A stretch of DNA of 39,552 nucleotides from Phycisphaerales bacterium UBA3190 (GTDB taxonomy: Bacteria; Planctomycetota; Phycisphaerae; Phycisphaerales; UBA1924). The notes under the pieces are model-generated. The model worked only from the letters and a program-made list of their open reading frames with translations, made no database searches and was not told where the DNA came from. The stretch covers positions 1 to 39,552 of the forward strand of contig DEXG01000035.1 in NCBI GenBank assembly GCA_002364005.1, written 5' to 3'. The position numbers and the translations under genes are program-made. Each line of letters starts with the position of its first letter. The first letter of the stretch is position 1. Of this stretch, positions 30,337 to 37,612 are shown piece by piece.

Positions 30337-31395
30337 GTGCGTTGGTTCTGGCTCTTCATCGCGTTGCTCGCCGTGCTCACCGGGGTGCTCTATACCCAGC
30401 GCGTGCGCCAGGAACGCGCCGAGCAGGCCGCGATGCAGGCCCAGGCCGAGGCATCAACCCCGAGCACCACCACGCGTCGCTCGCGCACACGGGACCGCAC
30501 GCCCGAGCCCGAAACGCAACCCGAATCCGCACCCGAATCCATCGCCGTTCAGCCCGAACCCCAGCCGGTCACTCAGGATCCCGAGGCACGACCCGAGCCC
30601 GAGCCCGAGCCCGAGCCCGTAGCCAAATCCGAATCCGAGTCCGAAACCAAGTCTTCGGCACCCACGCCCACCGAGCCGGTCGCCGAAGCGCAGACTGAAC
30701 CGGATGAGCAACCGAGCGATGAGTTCAACTCGAACGAACTGCTCGAGATGTTCCGCGCCTCTGCTCCTGAGGAAGCGCCACAGGACGATCCCCAACCGGA
30801 GTCCGCCCCGGTCGAGCAGGCGCTGGCCCAAGCCGCGGCCCAGCAGAACGATCAATCTTCTGAGCAGCAGCCCGAAGAAAACAATGCGCCATCGCCCGAA
30901 GCCCCGCCGAGCTACGAACTCAGGCCCGACGGCTCGTTCAAAGTCATCAGCGCCAACGCCTGGGTTCAGGGTGCAGGAACCGACGATGAGCCCTATGTCC
31001 TCAGCTGGGGCGTGCTCAAATCCATCGAGAAGCTCTACGAGCCGCGCGCGGGCAAGGACATCCTCCCCGATTGGCTTGATCTGCTCGACGGCAAGTCCGT
31101 CCAGATCGAAGGCAACACGCTCGTCCCCGTCATCGCAACCACCACACGCGAACTGCTCGTGATGCAAAACCCATGGGACGGCTGCTGCATCGGCGTGCCT
31201 CCCACCCCCTATGACGCGATCGAGGTCGTCCTCAACCACGATGTCGACTTCGGCAACTCAGCCGTCGGCTATGGCACCGTGCAGGGCACCTTCTACCTCG
31301 ACCCCTATGTTGTCGACGGCTGGGTGCTGGGCATCTACATCATCGAGGACGCCAAGTACCGCTCCGGCGATGGCGTCGCCTTCCCCGAGTTCTGA
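30337..31395 (+). CDS. Membrane-anchored protein with Pro/Glu-rich spacer and C-terminal DUF3299-like domain
   Basis: The 352-aa product has one N-terminal membrane helix (MRWFWLFIALLAVLTGVLY). A spacer of about 160 residues rich in Pro, Glu, Gln and Ser follows (PEPEPEPEPVAKSESESE). The C-terminal domain (about residues 190-352) contains LDLLDGKSVQIEGNTLVPV, then WDGCCIGVPPTPYDAIEVVL and a final strand pair. This matches the DUF3299 pattern of a beta domain with a Cys-x-x-x-PPPP-like core (here CCIGVPPTP), whose conserved cysteines could bind metal or take part in thiol chemistry. GTG at 30337 has AAAGGAG 6 nt upstream. It is the third gene of the ABC operon. The function of the domain family is unknown to me. 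Confidence 0.75.
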   Translation: MRWFWLFIALLAVLTGVLYTQRVRQERAEQAAMQAQAEASTPSTTTRRSRTRDRTPEPETQPESAPESIAVQPEPQPVTQDPEARPEPEPEPEPVAKSESESETKSSAPTPTEPVAEAQTEPDEQPSDEFNSNELLEMFRASAPEEAPQDDPQPESAPVEQALAQAAAQQNDQSSEQQPEENNAPSPEAPPSYELRPDGSFKVISANAWVQGAGTDDEPYVLSWGVLKSIEKLYEPRAGKDILPDWLDLLDGKSVQIEGNTLVPVIATTTRELLVMQNPWDGCCIGVPPTPYDAIEVVLNHDVDFGNSAVGYGTVQGTFYLDPYVVDGWVLGIYIIEDAKYRSGDGVAFPEF

Positions 31396-31426
31396 TTCCC
31401 GCCACGCACAGCTCCAGACACCCATG

Positions 31427-31450
31427 AAAAAACCCCGCCGAGTGGCGGGG
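31427..31450 (-). terminator. Rho-independent terminator of nhaA
   Basis: CCCCGCC (31433-31439), loop GAGT, GGCGGGG (31444-31450). On the minus strand the stem runs into six T (31427-31432). It sits between the convergent DUF3299-like gene and nhaA and may also serve the plus strand. Confidence 0.88.
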
Positions 31451-31474
31451 CTTGGGATCGAATCAGTTCATCGC

Positions 31475-33106
31475 TCAGTCGTCATCATCAACCAGCGGGC
31501 CCAGTGTGTCGGGCTCGGGCTCTGGGTTGCTCTTGCACGACATGAGGATCGCGGCACCACCGATCGCGGAGATCGCCGAAGCAACCAGGATCGCGAGCTT
31601 GGCGTGCTCAAGGTGAGACACGTTGTTGGCATAGGCGAGGTTGGCAATGAAGATCGCCATGGTGAAGCCGATGCCGCCCAGCATGCCCGCGCCGAGCAGG
31701 TGACGCCACGACACGCCGCGTGGGAGCGACGCGATCTTCATGGTGCACGCGAGCCAGCAGAGCAGGATAATGCCCAAGGGCTTCCCGATGAACAAACCAA
31801 GGATAATGCCGATCGCCGCCGGGTCCTTGAGGTTCTCGCCCACGCCGCCGTGGATCGGGATGCCCGCGTTGGCCAACGCGAAGATCGGGATGATCACGAA
31901 CGCGGCCCACGGGTGCAGCACATGCTCGATGCGGTGCAGCGGGGGCAGCACCAACCGGGCATTGGAGATAATCGCGTTGACCGAGGCACGACGAACCGAC
32001 GACTCGGTGACATTGGTGTCCGGGTCGTCGCCCGCGTTCTCGAAGACTTCCAACGCCTTGCGTGTCGAGAAGACGAAGTTCACCGCGTTCACGCGTGCGT
32101 GGGCGGGGATGGTCATTGCCAGCAGCACACCCGCGATGGTCGCGTGCACGCCCGACATGTAGACGAAGTACCAGAGCGGGAGCCCGAGCACGAGGTAGAG
32201 CGTGATCCAACGGACACGCAGGACATTCATGAACATCAGCAGGGCCACGATCGTGCCCGCGTAGCCCAGATAGGCCAACTCAAGGTTCTCGGTGTAGAAC
32301 ACCGCGATCACCACCAGCGCACCAAGGTCGTCCACAATCGCCAGACTCGTCAGGAACACCTTGAGCGAGTTGGGAATGCGTGAGCCGAGCATCGCCAGGA
32401 TGCCCACGGCGAACGCGATGTCCGTCGCCATCGGGATACCCCAGCCGCCGATTGTTTCCTTGCCCGCATTAAAGCCGACGAAGATCAACGCCGGGCCGAT
32501 CATGCCGCCGAGGGCACCAAAGATGGGCAGGGCCGCCCGCTTGGGCGAGGCCAGCTCGCCGACGAGGATCTCTCGTTTGATTTCCAGCCCGACGACCAGG
32601 AAGAAGATCGCCATCAGCAGGTCGTTGATCCACATGGCCGTGGAATGCTGCTGATACCAGGCGGGCTCCTCGGTCAGGGGCTTCCACCCATGCCCGCCAT
32701 GGCTGTCGTCGTCATGATCACCCGCCTCGTCGACCAGGCCGTCGCCGTCGTGGTCGCCCGCATCGTCTCCGATGTGGTCGTCGCCGAGTTCATCGACATG
32801 GTCGTCGGCGCGGTCGTCAACAAGCGCCTGGCCGTGATCGACAACCTCAGAGCCGTGCGCATCTGCCGCGTGCCCATCGGGCATGTGCGTCACCGCGATG
32901 GTGGTCTTGGTCTCGTTGAAGATCTCGTTGTATGAATCTGCGTAGTCTGAGTTCGCCCAGATCATCGCGATCGCGGTCATTGCCAGCAGCACGATGCCGC
33001 CTGAACTCGAAAGACTCGCGAATCGTTGGAACGGGCGTGCCAAACGCTCGCCCGGTTCAGGATTCAGATTGTGGCTCGCCGTTGGGATATGGTGGTCGTC
33101 AGACAT
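31475..33106 (-). CDS. nhaA: Na+/H+ antiporter NhaA with His/Asp-rich periplasmic insertion
   Basis: NhaA exchanges cytoplasmic Na+ for external H+ in the inner membrane. The 543-aa product keeps the core motifs: LLMAIFFLVVGLEIKRE, PMATDIAFAVGILAMLG with the TM4 Asp, and the ion-binding pair in SLAIVDDLGALVVIAVFY. It is longer than the usual 380-450 aa. Residues 74-140, between TM1 and TM2 where the short periplasmic hairpin lies in E. coli NhaA, hold 67 residues with 10 His, 20 Asp and 3 Glu. Within it, DHDGDGLVDE (118-127) fits an EF-hand calcium loop. I start at ATG 33106; an upstream frame reaches 33136. A structured leader precedes it and a terminator follows. Confidence 0.93.
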   Translation of the reverse strand: MSDDHHIPTASHNLNPEPGERLARPFQRFASLSSSGGIVLLAMTAIAMIWANSDYADSYNEIFNETKTTIAVTHMPDGHAADAHGSEVVDHGQALVDDRADDHVDELGDDHIGDDAGDHDGDGLVDEAGDHDDDSHGGHGWKPLTEEPAWYQQHSTAMWINDLLMAIFFLVVGLEIKREILVGELASPKRAALPIFGALGGMIGPALIFVGFNAGKETIGGWGIPMATDIAFAVGILAMLGSRIPNSLKVFLTSLAIVDDLGALVVIAVFYTENLELAYLGYAGTIVALLMFMNVLRVRWITLYLVLGLPLWYFVYMSGVHATIAGVLLAMTIPAHARVNAVNFVFSTRKALEVFENAGDDPDTNVTESSVRRASVNAIISNARLVLPPLHRIEHVLHPWAAFVIIPIFALANAGIPIHGGVGENLKDPAAIGIILGLFIGKPLGIILLCWLACTMKIASLPRGVSWRHLLGAGMLGGIGFTMAIFIANLAYANNVSHLEHAKLAILVASAISAIGGAAILMSCKSNPEPEPDTLGPLVDDDD

Positions 33107-33132
33107 GAGCGCGGCCCTATGTTCAGTGAATC

Positions 33133-33180
33133 GCACGCTCCGACCCCCCGCAATCGGGGGTGTGATAACCCAGAGCGTGT
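33133..33180 (-). promoter_or_regulatory. Structured 5' leader of nhaA, candidate cis-regulatory RNA
   Basis: Outer arms CACGCTC (33134-33140) and GAGCGTG (33173-33179) pair over 7 bp, and a G-U pair can extend them. The inner arms CCCCCG (33145-33150) and CGGGGG (33155-33160) pair over 6 bp with the loop CAAT. Together they make a two-tiered hairpin with an asymmetric internal loop, ending 26 nt before the nhaA ATG on the minus strand. No T-run follows, so it does not look like an ordinary terminator. Confidence 0.45.
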
Positions 33181-33305
33181 CGTTTCTCTATCGTGCAATC
33201 ATGGGGGGCATGTTCATTGACATCCACCCGCTGGTGCCGAAAGCACGCAACAGTTCAGCCACGGACCCAAAGAAGGGAATGCTCCCCAGCCCGAGTGCGC
33301 AGTTT

Positions 33306-34643
33306 TTACCGCTGGAACGGATAGAGCCCCGGAAGATCCAGAATCTGGGTCAGTTCATCGAGCGCATCCGTGAGTGATCGCGCCAGCTTCGGGTCGAGTA
33401 GATCGTTGGCGCTGAGCTCATCGGGGTAGTGCTTCTCGATCCAGGCCGTCAGGCGATCGCTGAGCGCATCGTCGAGAATCACGCCCTGGTTCGTCGCGGC
33501 GAGCTCCTCGTCGGTCAGCACCACCCGCAGCCGCAGGCACGCAGGACCGCCACCGTTGCGCATCGACTCCCGCACATCGAGGTAGTTCACCGCATCGATC
33601 GGGTTCCGGTCATCGTGGACCACCCGCTCGACGAAGGCGCCCACCCGCTCGTTCTCCTGCGATTCGAGCGGCGCGATCAGCGTCATACCCCCTTGGGGGC
33701 GTGTCACGATCTGCGAGTTGAAGATGTAGCTGCTCACCGCGTCTTCGAGCGTGAAGTCGCCGTCCTGCGCCTCGATCAGTTTCAACGGCTGCCCAAGCGG
33801 CCCGGCGATATCCGTCACCAGCGAACGCGAGGTCGCAAAGGCCTGCTCATGGAACAAAAACACGCCCTCATTGCCCGTTGCGATCACATCGTTGTGGAAC
33901 ACGCCCGCATCGATCGCGTCGGGGTGCTGACGCGTGTACACCACCCGCGCCGGGTCGAGCAGGTGGCGACGCGCAATGGCTTCGCACGCTGCTCGGGTCT
34001 GTCGCGACGGGAACCGGCGTGCCCCGCCAGCCGGATCTTCGCGATCAAAGCCGAAGACAAACATCTCCACGCCCGGTTCCCCGTGCGAGCTGGCGAAGCG
34101 GATGTGGTTCGCGGCTCCCTCGTCGGCGTACCGCATCTGCTGCGGGAGCGGGTCATGGACCACGAACTTCGATGCATCGCTGAAGATCATCCGCAACGCC
34201 CGTGTGGTGGTGGGGTGCTCGAGCGATCGGTGGTAGTTGGAAATCAGGTTCGCGGGGGTCAGGTGGACGCGACCATCGGCGCAGTCGGCGCTGGGCGAAA
34301 CCGTCGCCGCGTTGGCCGCCCACATGCTGCTGGCGCTCCAGATCGCCGCCAGAAGCGTCGGGTCACTCTCATGGGCATCACGCAGCAGCTGCTCGTCGCT
34401 GCCGCTGAACCCGATGGCCCGCAGCGCCGACAGGTCGGGGCGCTGTTGTGGGGGTAATACCCCCTGCGTCAGGCCCAGCGATCGCAGGGTGTTCATTTTC
34501 GCCAAACCCTGCAAGGCCGCGGCTTTGGGCTTGGAGACCCCCCCAGCATTGGTGGCGCTGGCCAGGTTGCCCGGGGAGAGCCCCGCGTAGTTGTGGGTGG
34601 GTCCGATCAGGCCGTCAAAGTTCACTTCTCGCGCTTGCATCAT
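33306..34643 (-). CDS. astB: N-succinylarginine dihydrolase
   Basis: AstB hydrolyses N2-succinylarginine to N2-succinylornithine, CO2 and two ammonia in the arginine succinyltransferase pathway. The 445-aa product is near the length of the E. coli enzyme. It has the opening REVNFDGLIGPTHNYAGLS, KMNTLRSLGL, and the catalytic Cys in NGGGPACLRLRVVL. It belongs to the amidinotransferase-like superfamily. Two adjacent ATG codons (34643, 34640) are possible starts. No other ast gene (astA, astC, astD, astE) is in the window. It is divergent from topA, with 152 bp between them, and lies 199 bp after nhaA's start. Confidence 0.93.
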   Translation of the reverse strand: MMQAREVNFDGLIGPTHNYAGLSPGNLASATNAGGVSKPKAAALQGLAKMNTLRSLGLTQGVLPPQQRPDLSALRAIGFSGSDEQLLRDAHESDPTLLAAIWSASSMWAANAATVSPSADCADGRVHLTPANLISNYHRSLEHPTTTRALRMIFSDASKFVVHDPLPQQMRYADEGAANHIRFASSHGEPGVEMFVFGFDREDPAGGARRFPSRQTRAACEAIARRHLLDPARVVYTRQHPDAIDAGVFHNDVIATGNEGVFLFHEQAFATSRSLVTDIAGPLGQPLKLIEAQDGDFTLEDAVSSYIFNSQIVTRPQGGMTLIAPLESQENERVGAFVERVVHDDRNPIDAVNYLDVRESMRNGGGPACLRLRVVLTDEELAATNQGVILDDALSDRLTAWIEKHYPDELSANDLLDPKLARSLTDALDELTQILDLPGLYPFQR

Positions 34644-34795
34644 CGTTCAAGCGTAGGTCACCCAAGCGGGCGATCATGGTCGACTTTCACCCTCAGGGCT
34701 TGACAAATGCGTTTCACCGGCGTTCCCTCTGGGCCGATCCTTTATATATACAGCTCTGGGCTGCACCCCGCCAATCACGAGGCAACACACGAGAT

Positions 34796-37591
34796 ATGGC
34801 CAAGAAGACCACCAAAAAGAAGACCTCGAAAAAGACGACCAAGAAGACGACCAAGAAGGCCGCGGGCCGCAAGTCGTTCGGGTCGAACTATAAAAAAGGT
34901 GACGCCCAGGGCAAGTCGCTGGTGATTGTCGAATCGCCGGCCAAGGCCAAGACGATCAACAAGCACCTCGGCAACGACTATGTCGTGCTCGCCTCGGTCG
35001 GGCATGTGCGCGATCTGCCCAGCAAGAATCCCAAGGGTGTCAAGGATCCGGTGCCGGGCGTCAAGATCGAGAAGCGCTTCCAGCCCAGCTACGAAATTCT
35101 CAAGGGCAAAGAGCAGGTCATGAAGGACCTCAAGGCCGCTGCCAAGGACGCCATCTCCACGGGCGGGCAAGTCTGGTTCGCGACCGACCTCGACCGCGAG
35201 GGAGAAGCGATCGCCTGGCACCTCGCCCAGGAACTCAAGATCGATTCAAAGGACGCCAAGCGGGTCATCTTCCCCGCGATCACCAAGGCCGAGATCGACA
35301 AGGCATTCCACAACCCGCACCCGATCGACGAGGACCGCGTCAACGCCCAGCAGGCGCGACGCATCCTCGACCGCATCGTGGGCTACCAGGTCTCGCCGTT
35401 GCTCTGGAAGAAGGTCGCACGCGGGCTCAGCGCCGGGCGTGTGCAGTCCGTCGCCGTGCGGCTCATCGTCGACCGCGAACGCCAGATCCGCGCCTTCGTC
35501 CCCGACGAGTACTGGAACATCACGGGCTACTTCGCCCTCGATCAGGCCAAGGCGGGCAAGCTGGGCGAGCAGTGGCGTCAGTTTCTCGCCGAGACCGACG
35601 AGAAGGGCAAGGGCCCGACCGTCAAGGCACAGAACGGCTGGCTGGGCACCAACAACACCATCCGCGCCGAGCTGGTCGAGATCGATGGCCAGAAGTTCGA
35701 CCCCCGCGTGCTCAGCGCCAAGATCGTGCCCGAACCCAAGGCCCTCAGCGAGGACGAGGTCACCGATCGCCTGACCAAGGTCGCCGATGCGTTCGCCAAG
35801 CCCGAGACACACGACATCAGCAAGCAGGTCGAGTCCATCGCCGCCAAGGTCGGCCTGCGCGATGTGCAGTCCAGCGTCACCGAGAACGAACGCGGCAAGG
35901 GCCCGCAGCGATGGACCCGCAGCATCCAGGGCATCGCCGATGTCGACGCGGACTACGCGATCGAATCGATCGAAACCAAGCGCACCAAGTCGCGTGCGCC
36001 CGGGCCGTTCATCACCTCGACCATGCAGCAGAGCGCCTCGTCGCGACTGGGCTTCGGCGCCCAGCGCACCATGCGAGCCGCCCAGGGTCTCTACGAGGGC
36101 GTGAACATCCCCGGCGAGGGCCCCGTCGGGCTCATCACCTACATGCGTACCGACAGCACGCACATCGCCGGCGAAGCACTCAACGCGGTGCGCGGGCACA
36201 TCAAGAGCCAGTTCGGCGACAAGTACCTCCCCGCCAAGCCCAACTTCTTCAAGTCCACCAACAAGGACGCGCAGGAGGCACACGAGGCGATCCGGCCCAC
36301 CGATGTCAGCCGTCACCCCGATCAGGTCAAGAGCGCCCTCAAGCCCGACCAGTACCGGCTCTACAAGCTCATCTGGGAGCGCTTCGTCGCCTGCCAGATG
36401 GTCCCCGCCGAATGGGACGCCACCAGCGTCATGATCCGAGGCGGCGAGGATCGCAGCGCCATCTTCCGCGCCACCGGACGCACGCTCGCGTTCGATGGCC
36501 ACTACCGCGTGTCGGGCGTGCCCACCTCGGGCGATGAGCTCAACCTCCCCAAGCTCGAAGAGAAGCAGCCGCTCTACCCATTCGACTTCCAGGTCGATCA
36601 GAAGTTCACCTCCGCGCCCGGGCGATACAGCGAAGCCTCGCTCATCAAGACGCTCGAATCAGAAGGCATCGGTCGACCATCGACCTACGCGAGCATCATC
36701 CAGACCATCCAGGACCGCAAGTATGTCGAGCAGATCGCCCGCGCCTTCTACGCGACCGACCTGGGCGAGGTCGTCACCGACAAGCTCGTCGAGGGCTTCC
36801 CACGCCTGATGGACCTGAGCTACACCCGACAGCTCGAAGAAGAACTCGACAAGATCGAAGACGAGCACCTCGACTGGATCGATATGCTCGAGCAGTTCTA
36901 CGGCCGCTTCTCAAAGGCGCTCGAAGAAGCCCACGAACAAATGACCCACGCCAAGGCCGAGACCAAGCCCGCGCCGGACGAGTATCGCTGCGAGAAGTGC
37001 GGCTCAACCCTTGTCTATCGCTTTGGCAAGAACGGTCGATTCCTCAGCTGCTCGACCTACCCCGACTGCGACTACGCCTGCCCGTGCGACCGCGAGGGCA
37101 AGCCGCAGATGGCCGAGTTCGTCGATGTGAAGTGCCCCAAGACCGGCCGACCGATGATCCGAAAGACCGGACGCTTCGGCCCGTTCCTCACCACCCCGCT
37201 CGAAGAGGGCGAGACCAACGACGACGGCATGATCCTCAACATCGATAAGAAGGGCTTCGTCAACGCCCCCAGTGTGCCGCCGCTGACCACCGACCTGCCC
37301 TGCCCGACCTGCGAGAGCCCGCTGAACCTGCGCAACGGTGCGCGGGGCCCGTGGCTGGGCTGCTCGCGATTCCCTAAGTGCCGGGGACGGGGCAAATGGG
37401 CCGGGCTCGAAGAGGACATCAAGTCCGATCTCGAGAAGCAGCTCGCGGCTCACGAGAAGAAGCACCCCGTCATCACCATCACCCGCATGGACGGTACCCC
37501 GCTGACTGACGCCAAGGGCAAGCCGCTGCCCGAAGCGCCCAAGGTCGACGAACTCGTGCTGCTTGAAGACCCCCGCACCCCAAGCGCATGA
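34796..37591 (+). CDS. topA: DNA topoisomerase I with lysine-rich N-terminal tail and C-terminal zinc fingers
   Basis: TopA relaxes negative supercoils by transient single-strand breakage. The 931-aa product starts at ATG 34796 with a tail of 25-30 residues dominated by KKTTKK repeats. The Toprim domain follows (SLVIVESPAKAKTINKHLG, TDLDREGEAIAWHL), then the cleavage domain with catalytic Tyr449 in GLITYMRTDST. The C-terminus has topoisomerase zinc-finger units: a Cys4-like unit near 732 (CEKCGS...CSTYPDC), a partly degenerate unit (CPKTGRPMIRKTGRFGPF), and a Cys4 unit CPTCESPLN...CSRFPKC. The open frame continues upstream to 34448 but overlaps astB and is not coding. The ClC gene follows by 21 bp. 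Confidence 0.96.
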   Translation: MAKKTTKKKTSKKTTKKTTKKAAGRKSFGSNYKKGDAQGKSLVIVESPAKAKTINKHLGNDYVVLASVGHVRDLPSKNPKGVKDPVPGVKIEKRFQPSYEILKGKEQVMKDLKAAAKDAISTGGQVWFATDLDREGEAIAWHLAQELKIDSKDAKRVIFPAITKAEIDKAFHNPHPIDEDRVNAQQARRILDRIVGYQVSPLLWKKVARGLSAGRVQSVAVRLIVDRERQIRAFVPDEYWNITGYFALDQAKAGKLGEQWRQFLAETDEKGKGPTVKAQNGWLGTNNTIRAELVEIDGQKFDPRVLSAKIVPEPKALSEDEVTDRLTKVADAFAKPETHDISKQVESIAAKVGLRDVQSSVTENERGKGPQRWTRSIQGIADVDADYAIESIETKRTKSRAPGPFITSTMQQSASSRLGFGAQRTMRAAQGLYEGVNIPGEGPVGLITYMRTDSTHIAGEALNAVRGHIKSQFGDKYLPAKPNFFKSTNKDAQEAHEAIRPTDVSRHPDQVKSALKPDQYRLYKLIWERFVACQMVPAEWDATSVMIRGGEDRSAIFRATGRTLAFDGHYRVSGVPTSGDELNLPKLEEKQPLYPFDFQVDQKFTSAPGRYSEASLIKTLESEGIGRPSTYASIIQTIQDRKYVEQIARAFYATDLGEVVTDKLVEGFPRLMDLSYTRQLEEELDKIEDEHLDWIDMLEQFYGRFSKALEEAHEQMTHAKAETKPAPDEYRCEKCGSTLVYRFGKNGRFLSCSTYPDCDYACPCDREGKPQMAEFVDVKCPKTGRPMIRKTGRFGPFLTTPLEEGETNDDGMILNIDKKGFVNAPSVPPLTTDLPCPTCESPLNLRNGARGPWLGCSRFPKCRGRGKWAGLEEDIKSDLEKQLAAHEKKHPVITITRMDGTPLTDAKGKPLPEAPKVDELVLLEDPRTPSA

Positions 37592-37612
37592 TGCTCCCGG
37601 CTATGATGCTTC

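Noticed and set aside
34700..34750. TTGACA at 34700 with TATATA at 34743 as a topA promoter
   Set aside because: The two boxes are about 37 nt apart, far from the 16-18 nt spacing; no -10-like sequence lies at the right distance from TTGACA.
34448..34795. Upstream extension of the topA frame
   Set aside because: It overlaps the conserved N-terminus of astB on the other strand and has no topoisomerase similarity; the Lys-rich start at 34796 is better.
35246..36502. Minus-strand ORF of 418 codons
   Set aside because: Shadow of topA, without a ribosome binding site or family features.
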